Assembly (NCBI GenBank): GCA_045629065.1
Contig: JAZQQK010000007.1
Span: forward strand, 1-39,091
Origin: JAKSSM01 sp045629065
GTDB taxonomy: Bacteria > Bacillota > Clostridia > Peptostreptococcales > Anaerovoracaceae
DNA length: 39,091 nucleotides
Reading direction: 5' to 3'
The position numbers and the translations under genes were made by a program. This document shows positions 7,791 through 15,325 of the stretch, piece after piece. Under the pieces are notes generated by a model. The model saw nothing but the letters and a program-made list of their open reading frames with translations. It was not told where the DNA came from and did no database searches. Position 1 is the stretch's first letter. Every line of letters begins with the position of its first letter.

Positions 7791-8993
7791 ATGAAAGATA
7801 GAGTTATTTTACATTGCGATATGAATTCCTTTTTCTGCTCTGTGGAACTTTTAGAGCACCCTGAGCTAAAGGATAAACCGGTTGCCGTATCGGGTTCGGC
7901 CGATCAGCGCCATGGTATTATATTGGCAAAAAATGAGCTCGCAAAGAAGGCCGGTGTAGTCACTGCCGAGACCATTTGGCAGGCAAAGAAAAAATGTCCT
8001 GACCTGGTTTTCCTGCCACCACATCACGAAAAGTATAAAGACTATTTCAAGAAGATTAATGATATTTATCAACGCTATACAGATATGGTTGAGCCTTTCA
8101 GTATAGATGAGTCTTGGCTCGATGTTACAGCAAGCCAGAGTCTCTTTGGCGACGGCAAAACTATAGCCGATTCCATCAGAGAAACGGTTAAGAAAGAACT
8201 CGGCCTCACACTATCCGCTGGCGTTTCATATAACAAGATTTTTGCAAAGATGGGTTCTGACTATAAGAAGCCAGATGCCACTACAGTCATCACTCGTGAA
8301 AACTACAAGGAGCTATTGTGGCCTCTTCCTACTAAAGATATGTTCTTCTGCGGTCGCGCTAGCCAAGCAAAATTAGCCGAGCTCGGTATCAAAACAATTG
8401 GTGATATTGCGACAGCTGACCCAAAGATGTTGGATTCATACCTGGGTAAGATGGGCTATCTGCTTTGGGAATACACAAATGGTTTGGATGAAAGTCCTGT
8501 CGCACACTTTGGTGAAGTTGAACGTGCTAAGTCACTCGGCCATGGCATCACTTTTCCTAGAGATCTTACAAGCCAGGAAGATGTTGAAACCGCTAGCGAG
8601 TTCATCTCAGACTCCGTGGCTTTTGGTCTTCGCAAGCAACAGTTAAAAGCGACCGGTGTAAAGGTTGATATCAAAGATCCGCTCTTCAAGACAATTTCAC
8701 GTCAAAAGAAACTCGATGCGCCTACTAATATCGCAAGCGAAATTTGCAAGGCCGCACTCGAAATCGTGGCCGATAATTGGAATATAAATAAGCAGCCGAT
8801 CAGACTGCTCACAATAACGGCTATTAACTTAATAGATGAAAACGAAGCAACTCAGCTAAGCCTCTTCCAAACAGAGGAAACTTCGAGAGCGAAGACCGAA
8901 CAAGTCGAGCGCACAATGGATGAAATCCGTGCTCGCTTCGGTGCCGACTCCATGAAACGTGCCTCGCTCCTAAACAACAAACTAATAAAATAG
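7791..8993 (+). CDS. dinB: DNA polymerase IV (Y-family translesion polymerase)
   Basis: 400 residues. Y-family signatures: HCDMNSFFCSVELLEHPEL with the first catalytic aspartate, the palm motif VEPFSIDESWLDVT with the catalytic Asp-Glu, LGLTLSAGVSYNKIFAKMGSDYKKPD, the helix-hairpin-helix segment LAELGIKTIGDIA, and a little-finger domain ending in LSLFQTEE. It copies damaged templates with low fidelity. The segment LSLFQ near the C-terminus resembles a beta-clamp-binding peptide. The frame opens at ATG 7776, but GAGG at 7782-7785 is correctly spaced for ATG 7791, and the predicted transcription start would leave only a few bases before 7776. A LexA box overlaps its promoter, so SOS induction is likely. 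It stands alone and ends in a strong terminator. Confidence 0.95.
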   Translation: MKDRVILHCDMNSFFCSVELLEHPELKDKPVAVSGSADQRHGIILAKNELAKKAGVVTAETIWQAKKKCPDLVFLPPHHEKYKDYFKKINDIYQRYTDMVEPFSIDESWLDVTASQSLFGDGKTIADSIRETVKKELGLTLSAGVSYNKIFAKMGSDYKKPDATTVITRENYKELLWPLPTKDMFFCGRASQAKLAELGIKTIGDIATADPKMLDSYLGKMGYLLWEYTNGLDESPVAHFGEVERAKSLGHGITFPRDLTSQEDVETASEFISDSVAFGLRKQQLKATGVKVDIKDPLFKTISRQKKLDAPTNIASEICKAALEIVADNWNINKQPIRLLTITAINLIDENEATQLSLFQTEETSRAKTEQVERTMDEIRARFGADSMKRASLLNNKLIK

Positions 8994-9017
8994 CGCTCCG
9001 ATTGGAGCGCTTTTTTT
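8993..9017 (+). terminator. dinB intrinsic terminator
   Basis: GCGCTCC (8993-8999), GATT loop, GGAGCGC (9004-9010), then seven T. The stem begins in the last base of the dinB stop codon. The stop codon of the convergent ahcY gene lies in its T-tract, so it probably also limits transcription coming the other way. Confidence 0.92.
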
Positions 9018-10263
9018 ATACTTGCCAAGAATTAATGTACTTCTCTTGCTCAGGTGTGAGCTTATCGATTTCGATTCCCCATGCCTTGAGTTTTTGGAAT
9101 GCAATCTTGTCGTCGATTTCATCTGGAATCTTAGTTAAATGTGCTTCAAGAGTTTCGTGGTTCTCTCTGATGTAGAGTGCACCGAATGCCTGAACAGCAA
9201 AAGATGTGTCCATAATTTCTGCTGGGTGTCCGTCTGCACCTGCAATGTTTACTAAACGTCCGTCTGCAATAACATCGACAGTCTTGCCATTAGGGAGCTT
9301 GAATCCTTCTACATTTTTACGTCTCTCATGATGTTCTACAGCGAGCTTATATAAACCTTCCATATCTATTTCGCAGTTGAAGTGTCCGGAGTTAGTTAAG
9401 ATGGCGCCATCCTTCATCTGCATCATATGGTCTGTATTGATAGTCTTAAGATTTCCTGTAGCTGTGCAGAAGATGTCTCCGAGTTTACAAGCATCATCCA
9501 TCTTCATTACGCTAAAGCCGTCCATTTTTGCTTCAATAGCCTTTACTGGGTCGATTTCTGTTACGATAACCTGAGCTCCGAGATTCTTTGCGTACATAGC
9601 AATTCCTCTAGAAACCCAACCGTAACCCGCTACTACAACTGTCTTAGCAGCGATTACTAAGTTTGTGTTACGCATGATTGAATCCCAAGTGGATTGGCCT
9701 GTACCATAACGATTGTCAAATAAATGCTTGCACTTAGCATCGTTTACAGCCATCATCGGGAACATCAACTTTCCTGACTTATCGAGTGCTCTTAATCTTT
9801 GGATGCCTGTAGTTGTTTCTTCACAGCCACCCCAAACTTCTGTAGCGAGATCCGGACGCTTTTCATGAAGGAAACCAACCAGGTCAGCACCGTCGTCGAT
9901 GATGATGTTTGGTTTGCACTCAAGAGTCATTTCAATGTGCTTAAAATACTGTTCTATATCTGCATCGTGATAAGCGAATACGCTTAAACCATCTTCAACT
10001 AAAGCTGCGCAGACATCATCTTGTGTGCTCAAAATATTTGAACCTGTAACAGACATCTCTGCTCCACCTGCTGCGAGTACCTTGCAGAGGTATGCAGTCT
10101 TTGCTTCGAGGTGAACTGAAAGTGCAATTCTAACGCCAGCGAATGGCTTAGTCTTGCTGAACTCTTCCTCTAAACTTCTAAGAAGTGGCATATGGTCTCT
10201 AACCCATTCAATCTTAGTATGACCATAAGGTGCTAATTTGATATCACGAATATCGTACTTCAT
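9016..10263 (-). CDS. ahcY: Adenosylhomocysteinase (S-adenosylhomocysteine hydrolase)
   Basis: 415 residues, the compact archaeal/Thermotoga-like form lacking the long insertion and C-terminal tail of proteobacterial and animal enzymes. It cleaves S-adenosylhomocysteine reversibly to adenosine and homocysteine with tightly bound NAD. Visible active-site segments: IIIDDGADLVGF (Asp), EETTTGIQRL (Glu), KHLFDNRYGTGQSTWDSI (Lys, Asp-Asn; Thr in place of the Cys of the animal enzyme) and NSGHFNCEI. The NAD motif reads GYGWVSRG, with Ser where a Gly is usual. Last gene of the cdaA-ybbR-glmM operon, 8 bp after glmM, with AGGAG six bases before its ATG. Some relatives hydrolyse S-inosylhomocysteine instead, so the exact substrate is not settled. 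The homocysteine it makes could feed the methyltransferase at 37652. Confidence 0.93.
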   Translation of the reverse strand: MKYDIRDIKLAPYGHTKIEWVRDHMPLLRSLEEEFSKTKPFAGVRIALSVHLEAKTAYLCKVLAAGGAEMSVTGSNILSTQDDVCAALVEDGLSVFAYHDADIEQYFKHIEMTLECKPNIIIDDGADLVGFLHEKRPDLATEVWGGCEETTTGIQRLRALDKSGKLMFPMMAVNDAKCKHLFDNRYGTGQSTWDSIMRNTNLVIAAKTVVVAGYGWVSRGIAMYAKNLGAQVIVTEIDPVKAIEAKMDGFSVMKMDDACKLGDIFCTATGNLKTINTDHMMQMKDGAILTNSGHFNCEIDMEGLYKLAVEHHERRKNVEGFKLPNGKTVDVIADGRLVNIAGADGHPAEIMDTSFAVQAFGALYIRENHETLEAHLTKIPDEIDDKIAFQKLKAWGIEIDKLTPEQEKYINSWQV

Positions 10264-10271
10264 TTTTTCTC

Positions 10272-11615
10272 CTATTCTACTGGGAATTTCTTTTCTATAA
10301 GTTGAGCTATTTCATTAGCGTACTTAGTTATTTCTTTGATGTCCTTGCCTTCAAGCATTACACGAACTAATGGTTCTGTGCCGGAAGGTCTGATTAGGAT
10401 TCTACCGTTGCCAGCCATCTTTACTTCGCATTCGCTGATTGCCTTGGCTACATCTGGATCTTCTCTAAATGTGAGTTTGTCCTTGTTAGCAATCTTTGCG
10501 TTTACTAAAACTTGAGGGAAAATTTCAATCGCATCAGCCATCTTTGAAAGTGGCTTTCCTTCCTTAAGGACTGCACGGATGAGTTGGATTGAGCTTAAGA
10601 TTCCATCGCCTGTTGTAGCAAAGTCTTTAAAGATGATATGACCTGACTGTTCGCCACCGATTACGGATCCTGTCTTTAACATACTCTCAAGTACATATCT
10701 GTCGCCGACAGTTGTGACATCAACCTTTACTCCAAGCTTTTCCATGGCTTTATGGAAACCGAGGTTGCTCATCACTGTAACTGTTGCCCTATTGTATTGC
10801 AATCTGTCTTCGTTCTTGAGCATTGCTGTCATGATAGCAATTGTTTTATCTCCGTCAAGAACTCTGCCCTTGTCATCTACAGCGATTAGTCTATCTGCAT
10901 CGCCGTCGAATGCGAGACCGATAAAGGCCTTTTCGTTCTTTACTGTCTCAGCTAAATTCTCCGGATGAGTGGAACCGCAGTCCAAGTTGATATTCTCGCC
11001 ACTTGGCTCATTGGCTAAGATAACTAGGTCTGCTCCGAGTCTTCTATATGTCATCTCAGCAACTTTGTATGATGCACCATTAGCACAGTCTAAAACAATT
11101 TTCTTGCCTTCTAAGCTGAAATCTGCAGTATCAACTAAGAAATCTACATAGATTCCATCTGCCTCTTCAGTTCTGTCCTCCAAAGTGCCGATGACTTTTG
11201 ACTTAAGGTCAATACCCGAGAAAATCAATTCTTCGATGCTGTCCTCAATCTCGTCAGCGAGCTTATATCCCTCAGAGTTGAAGAACTTAATTCCGTTATA
11301 TTCATACGGATTATGTGAAGCGCTGATCACGATGCCAGCGGCTGCGTCATAATACTTTGTCAAATATGCTACTGCCGGAGTAGGAATTACTCCTACTGTA
11401 ATTACATTTCCACCTGCTTCGATGATACCTTTTGCAAGTGCTGCTTCCAGCATATTTCCTGATATTCTTGTGTCTTTTCCAATGATGATAGTTGGGTTGG
11501 CTTGCTCTTTCTTTAAAGCATAAGTTCCAGCCATTCCAAGTTTATAAGCGAGGTCTGTAGTAAGTTCTTTGCCTGCTACGCCTCTAACACCATCTGTGCC
11601 AAAAAGTTTTCCCAT
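10272..11615 (-). CDS. glmM: Phosphoglucosamine mutase
   Basis: 447 residues, the family's usual length. It converts glucosamine-6-phosphate to glucosamine-1-phosphate for UDP-GlcNAc and peptidoglycan synthesis. Visible: N-terminal LFGTDGVRG, the phosphoserine loop SASHNPYEYNGIKFF with the catalytic serine at about residue 100, metal-binding FDGDADR, sugar-binding GGEQSGH, and C-terminal phosphate-binding RPSGTEPLVRVM. Third gene of the cdaA-ybbR-glmM arrangement conserved across Bacillota, where CdaA and GlmM interact and link c-di-AMP level to wall precursor supply. AGAGG precedes the ATG. The gap to ybbR is 11 bp, and the stop sits at the ribosome binding site of ahcY, so co-transcription is near certain. 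Confidence 0.97.
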   Translation of the reverse strand: MGKLFGTDGVRGVAGKELTTDLAYKLGMAGTYALKKEQANPTIIIGKDTRISGNMLEAALAKGIIEAGGNVITVGVIPTPAVAYLTKYYDAAAGIVISASHNPYEYNGIKFFNSEGYKLADEIEDSIEELIFSGIDLKSKVIGTLEDRTEEADGIYVDFLVDTADFSLEGKKIVLDCANGASYKVAEMTYRRLGADLVILANEPSGENINLDCGSTHPENLAETVKNEKAFIGLAFDGDADRLIAVDDKGRVLDGDKTIAIMTAMLKNEDRLQYNRATVTVMSNLGFHKAMEKLGVKVDVTTVGDRYVLESMLKTGSVIGGEQSGHIIFKDFATTGDGILSSIQLIRAVLKEGKPLSKMADAIEIFPQVLVNAKIANKDKLTFREDPDVAKAISECEVKMAGNGRILIRPSGTEPLVRVMLEGKDIKEITKYANEIAQLIEKKFPVE

Positions 11616-11626
11616 GTATTGCCTCT

Positions 11627-12817
11627 TTATTCAATAGTTACTGTAATATCTGATGGTTCACACTTAACCATATCTACATCCACGCTTGATTTGATGATTA
11701 ATGGTACTTTGTGTGTTCCAGCGCCTAAGCCCTTTAAATCGGCTGAGATTGAAAAGTCAGTTTCCTTTAATGAATTAACTACCTTCTGCTCTCCACCAAC
11801 TATGGCCTTAACTTCTATCTTTGGTGCATTGACCTTAGTCTTTGCTGTAATTCCCGTGAATGAAACATCTGTCGACGGTAAATCAAATGTCTTCGATAAG
11901 GCCTTTTGAACCGTAACATTTGCGACAAGATCTTCTGAGTCAGATGCTAACTTTACATCACCAGTTAATTTAGGTTCTAGTGCCAATGTTGTGCTCTCGA
12001 AAATTTCAGAAACATCAATTGGTTCGCACTCTATTTGATTAATTATTGAAAGTTCTGATGTCGTACCCTTTACGGTGATTGCCTTTGGCACTTCTACCGT
12101 ACGTACGAAACGTTCGCTTTCCTCACCCACAACAGGAACGACTAAGTTCACCGTCTTCTTGGAGAGGAGCACAGATGTGATAGAAACATTCGGTGTAGTG
12201 ATTTCTACGCCTGCGACTTCGTTACCGTTGGCATCGAATGGATGAAGTTCCACGCTGAATGCCTGCATCTCAGTTGTTACCTTAGTAGCATCGAGTACTG
12301 CCTTACAGTAAGTAACCAACTTTACCAAAGTCTCTGGTCCAGTTACTTTCGTCTTTTCTCTGGAAAGCTGAACGATGTATGGCTCTGTTTCATCACTAGT
12401 GTCGTTAACTATTTCAACCTGAATTGGCTTGGATTCGTTTGCGAGATTATCGATTCCAATATTCAGTGTCTGCTTGCTCAAATCATCAATTTTGAGGCCC
12501 TCAGGTGCAGTTGCTACAAGCATAACATTGGATTCACCATGAGGTAAATACTGAACGTCTGCTACAATTTTCAGATCCTCTGGCTTTGTAGCTGATACAG
12601 CAGTTCTAAGTCCAGATACCGTGACTGAAACCTTTTCGGCATCTTTGGAAAGCAGAACTAAACCGTTTGCCGTCAAAGCTTCTGTGTTTTCGAATTGGAT
12701 TGGGATATCTTTGAATGTCTTGCTCGTAGTAGTGGCACCACTGCCAAATATATATGCCCAGAGGGCAATCGCAAGAACCAAAGCAGTTAGGACATTCGCC
12801 TTTTTACTTTTGAACAT
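11627..12817 (-). CDS. cdaR: YbbR-domain protein, CdaA regulator
   Basis: 396 residues: a short cytoplasmic start, one membrane segment (ANVLTALVLAIALWAYIFGSG, about residues 8-28), then an extracellular part made of several YbbR repeats of about 80 residues each, rich in beta strands and valine. In Bacillota, YbbR/CdaR is the membrane partner that tunes the diadenylate cyclase CdaA from outside the membrane. The ATG at 12817 overlaps the end of cdaA by 14 bp, with a GGGGG-containing ribosome binding site inside cdaA, so the two are translationally coupled and probably made in a fixed ratio. No enzymatic motif is present, as expected. Confidence 0.93.
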   Translation of the reverse strand: MFKSKKANVLTALVLAIALWAYIFGSGATTTSKTFKDIPIQFENTEALTANGLVLLSKDAEKVSVTVSGLRTAVSATKPEDLKIVADVQYLPHGESNVMLVATAPEGLKIDDLSKQTLNIGIDNLANESKPIQVEIVNDTSDETEPYIVQLSREKTKVTGPETLVKLVTYCKAVLDATKVTTEMQAFSVELHPFDANGNEVAGVEITTPNVSITSVLLSKKTVNLVVPVVGEESERFVRTVEVPKAITVKGTTSELSIINQIECEPIDVSEIFESTTLALEPKLTGDVKLASDSEDLVANVTVQKALSKTFDLPSTDVSFTGITAKTKVNAPKIEVKAIVGGEQKVVNSLKETDFSISADLKGLGAGTHKVPLIIKSSVDVDMVKCEPSDITVTIE

Positions 12818-13655
12818 CTTTTACCCCCTTGAATACGTTAAGAATCTTCGTCTTAATGTCTTCCTTAGGTGCTTCTAAGTACAACTCAAGCAAGTATTTT
12901 TCTATTGCCTTGCCATCAAGGAATCTAGAAAGCTTGCCATCTTCAGCAACAGAGATAATACCTGTTTCTTCCGATACAACAATTACATATGCATCTGAGA
13001 TTTCTGTAATACCAATAGCAGCTCTGTGACGAGTTCCGAGATCCTTTGACAGTCTCTTGTTCTGTGTTAATGGAAGTACGCAGCCTGCAGCATAGAGTCT
13101 ATCTCCCCTGACGATAAGAGCTCCATCGTGAAGTGGTGCGCCTTCATAGAAAATGTTGCCGAGCATCTCGGCTGTAATATTAGCATCGATAACAGTACCA
13201 GTCTCGATAATATCATCTAGAGTTGTCTCTCTTTCAATAATGATAAGAGCTCCCGTTCTAGTTTCAGAGAAATGTTCTATCGCTTCGACGAATTCCTTTG
13301 TAATCTCCATCGCTCTATCTTTGTCGACATTGTTTACGAACTTAGTAAATTTACTGCGTCCTAAACTCTCCAAAAGTCGTCTCAACTCCGGTTGGAAGAT
13401 AATTATGATTGCGATTAAACCTACAGTGGCCAACTTGGATAAAATCCAATTTAGTGTGTAGAGATGTAGCCACTTTGATGCAATAGTGACTACAAGGAAA
13501 ATAACCAAACCTAATGTAATCTGCTCAGCTCTCGTTTTTTTGATAAATTTGAAAACTTGATAAATCAAGAATGCAACGATCAAAATATCGAAAACATCTG
13601 CGATTGCAACGTTTGTCTTAATATTTTCCCATAAATTGACAAAGAAAGTTTGCAA
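12804..13655 (-). CDS. cdaA: Membrane diadenylate cyclase CdaA
   Basis: 283 residues. Three membrane helices lie in residues 20-87 (LIVAFLIYQVFKF, LVIFLVVTIAS, VGLIAIIIIF), then FQPELRRLLESLGR and a cytoplasmic DAC domain with the two catalytic motifs DGA (177-179) and RHR (209-211). It condenses two ATP to cyclic di-AMP, which controls potassium and osmolyte uptake and wall homeostasis. The start is TTG at 13655-13653: GAGGGG lies five bases before it, an in-frame TGA lies just upstream, and the nearby ATG is out of frame. First gene of the operon with ybbR, glmM and ahcY, from its own near-consensus promoter. Confidence 0.96.
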   Translation of the reverse strand: MQTFFVNLWENIKTNVAIADVFDILIVAFLIYQVFKFIKKTRAEQITLGLVIFLVVTIASKWLHLYTLNWILSKLATVGLIAIIIIFQPELRRLLESLGRSKFTKFVNNVDKDRAMEITKEFVEAIEHFSETRTGALIIIERETTLDDIIETGTVIDANITAEMLGNIFYEGAPLHDGALIVRGDRLYAAGCVLPLTQNKRLSKDLGTRHRAAIGITEISDAYVIVVSEETGIISVAEDGKLSRFLDGKAIEKYLLELYLEAPKEDIKTKILNVFKGVKDVQK

Positions 13656-13688
13656 AATGACCCCTCACTTTCATACTTATTCTATTTT

Positions 13689-13717
13689 ATTATAGAAAAT
13701 ATTTGTGTGCATTTCAA
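13689..13717 (-). promoter_or_regulatory. Sigma-A promoter of the cdaA operon
   Basis: TTGAAA (13717-13712), a 17-bp spacer, TATAAT (13694-13689). It is located downstream of the hpf terminator and about 35 bp before the TTG start of cdaA. Confidence 0.85.
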
Positions 13718-13738
13718 GTGCAATAAGTGACATTTTTC

Positions 13739-13776
13739 AAAAATAAAAAAGCCCTTTTCCGCTCGGAAAAGGGCTT
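13739..13776 (-). terminator. hpf intrinsic terminator
   Basis: 12-bp perfect stem: AAGCCCTTTTCC (13749-13760) and GGAAAAGGGCTT (13765-13776) with a four-base loop. The minus strand then reads TTTTTTATTTTT. It separates hpf from the cdaA promoter. Confidence 0.93.
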
Positions 13777-13788
13777 GTAGTATAAGGC

Positions 13789-14310
13789 CTATCTTGTTGT
13801 CTCAAGAACACCGTAGTCTTTGTCGTTTCTCTTATAAACAACATTGACCTCATCAGTGTCAGCATCTAAGAAAACGAAGAATGTGTGTCCCAACATTTCC
13901 ATCTGGAGTGCTGCTTCCTCAGTCGTCATTGGAGTGAGCTTGAATTTCTTAGTCTTAACAACTTTTTGTTCTTCAGTTGGCTCATCTGGAATCATCTCAA
14001 ATCTAACTGACTCTTTAGCCTGTTTCTTTGTGATGAGTTTGCCCTTGTACTTGGACATTTGACGAGTGAGCTTTTCAGCTACGATGTCAATGGAGTCGAA
14101 CACATCTTGTGATACGTCTTCTGCTCTGAAAATAGTTCCCTTGCCTATGATAGTTGCTTCCATCTTAATCTTGGACTTTTCAGGGCGAATAACAACATTT
14201 GCTTGAATATCATCGGCAAAGTATTTTCCGAGCTTTTCGAATTTCTTCTCAATAGCTTGGTTGATTTTGTCATTGATTGAAACATTTTTGCCTGTAACGA
14301 TAATCTTCAT
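13789..14310 (-). CDS. hpf: Long-form ribosome hibernation promoting factor
   Basis: 173 residues. The N-terminal domain (about 1-100; MKIIVTGKNVSINDKINQAI, basic stretch TRQMSKYKGKLITKK) is the RaiA/HPF fold that sits in the 30S mRNA/tRNA channel. The C-terminal domain (about 115-173; KLTPMTTEEAALQMEMLGHTFFVF, NVVYKRNDKDYGVLE) dimerises and brings two 70S ribosomes together as 100S. The long form is the rule in Bacillota. An ideal AGGAGG (14324-14319) precedes the ATG at 14310. A structured RNA of raiA-motif type fills the space to comF, and a strong terminator follows. Expression therefore probably passes through the structured leader. Confidence 0.95.
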   Translation of the reverse strand: MKIIVTGKNVSINDKINQAIEKKFEKLGKYFADDIQANVVIRPEKSKIKMEATIIGKGTIFRAEDVSQDVFDSIDIVAEKLTRQMSKYKGKLITKKQAKESVRFEMIPDEPTEEQKVVKTKKFKLTPMTTEEAALQMEMLGHTFFVFLDADTDEVNVVYKRNDKDYGVLETTR

Positions 14311-14359
14311 GTGATGACCTCCTTTGCGCTGTCGCTAAGCGACTGTGCTTGTATATTTT

Positions 14360-14525
14360 GCTAGCCAGCTGACCTGGTCTTTAGCCCCACACTTGCCTTT
14401 ACCCGATTTTCGGAGGACTTACATCTAAAGCACGCTATGCTCACTGGATTACTATCTCTTCGTCCAGCTTACGTGGATCCCTTTGCCCGTGCCTGGCTTG
14501 GACTTGCAACCACAGACCTGGTAGC
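14360..14525 (-). ncRNA. raiA-motif-type structured RNA upstream of hpf
   Basis: About 166 nt between comF and hpf, read on the minus strand. The ends pair as GCTACCAG (14525-14518) with CTGGCTAGC (14368-14360, one bulged base), closing a multi-branched fold. Internal hairpins I can see are CTGGA/TCCAG, AGCA-TAGCG-TGCT and CCGA-AAA-TCGG. A further small hairpin, GTCGC-TAA-GCGAC on the plus strand (14331-14343), lies just before the hpf ribosome binding site. The position directly ahead of a raiA/hpf gene in a Clostridia genome, the size and the closing stem match the known raiA RNA motif, a noncoding RNA linked in Clostridium to sporulation and aggregation. I identify it by context and fold, not by a covariance-model match. 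Confidence 0.72.
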
Positions 14526-14526
14526 A

Positions 14527-14532
14527 ATTATA
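14527..14532 (-). promoter_or_regulatory. -10 box for the raiA-like RNA and hpf
   Basis: TATAAT (14532-14527) lies just before the first base of the closing stem of the RNA and just after the comF stop. A TTGAAA at 14560-14555 is 22 bp away, too far for a normal -35, so promoter strength is uncertain. Confidence 0.5.
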
Positions 14533-14534
14533 TT

Positions 14535-15302
14535 TTACTCGATTTTTGTGTTTTTTTCAAGTAGGTAATCGTTAGAACTGGCCAATGCGAGCAAGTATAC
14601 ATTATGCGCGCCCGCTTCTTTTAGAACTGCCGCACAGCGGTTTGCAGTGGACCCTGTCGTATATACATCGTCCAAAAGAATGATGCTTTTACCAACTATC
14701 ATCTCTTCCAGACCCGGTTTAACTTTGAATGCTCCCGATAAATTCGCGTATCTTTCTATGCCCTTGACACTTGTCTGCTCCATAGTATTCCTCGCACGAA
14801 ATAGAGCATCTAAAAATGGTACATCTATACGCTTTGATAGATGCTTTCCAACTTTCTCGGTCTGATTGAAACCACGAGTTTTATATCTATCTGGACTTAT
14901 TGGAACAGGAACTATATAGTCAGCTGCAAGCAAGATTTCTGCAAGATCTGTATCCACTTTGATGCGGTCTTCCATAATCTTTGCTATCGCCCTTGCCGCA
15001 TAGGTTTTACCGGCATATTTTAGTTCAAAAACCAAGCGTTTTTCGTATATGCCATACCGCATGCAGACCGATGCGGAATCCAAAGTTTTGTCACGCCCCA
15101 TCTCATAGCTTTCAGAATCAAGGTCAACATCGAATAGACCCCATCTCACACGCTTTATGCAGTGATCACATATAGGGTAAGTTCTCGTCTCATCGACCGC
15201 TTTCCCACAAATAATGCAATAAGTGGACATAGGAAAGAAAAAGTTCACTAACTTCTCTTTTGCCTCTGCCCACTTAACGTTTTCTCTTTCAATATAGTAC
15301 AT
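14535..15302 (-). CDS. comF: ComF-family phosphoribosyltransferase-like protein
   Basis: 255 residues. An N-terminal zinc-finger-like part has two CxxC pairs (C29/C32 and C45/C48). The type I phosphoribosyltransferase domain contains VPVPISPDRYKTRGFNQTEKVGKHL and the PRPP loop ILLDDVYTTGSTANRC (about residues 207-222). ComF proteins are tied to DNA uptake during natural transformation, though many Clostridia carry comF without a full visible competence system and its enzymatic activity is unproved. It follows recD2 by 23 bp with AAGGA before the ATG, so it is the last gene of a yhaM-recD2-comF unit of nucleic-acid functions. No other competence gene is in the window. The 3' end abuts the promoter of the raiA-like RNA. 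Confidence 0.9.
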   Translation of the reverse strand: MYYIERENVKWAEAKEKLVNFFFPMSTYCIICGKAVDETRTYPICDHCIKRVRWGLFDVDLDSESYEMGRDKTLDSASVCMRYGIYEKRLVFELKYAGKTYAARAIAKIMEDRIKVDTDLAEILLAADYIVPVPISPDRYKTRGFNQTEKVGKHLSKRIDVPFLDALFRARNTMEQTSVKGIERYANLSGAFKVKPGLEEMIVGKSIILLDDVYTTGSTANRCAAVLKEAGAHNVYLLALASSNDYLLEKNTKIE

Positions 15303-15325
15303 CTCAAATCCTTTCTAGGCCTCGC

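Noticed and set aside
14360..14525. 6S RNA or T-box leader
   Set aside because: The fold is multi-branched rather than the single long bulged rod of 6S RNA. No T-box sequence or antiterminator precedes an aminoacylation gene, and the position before hpf fits the raiA motif.
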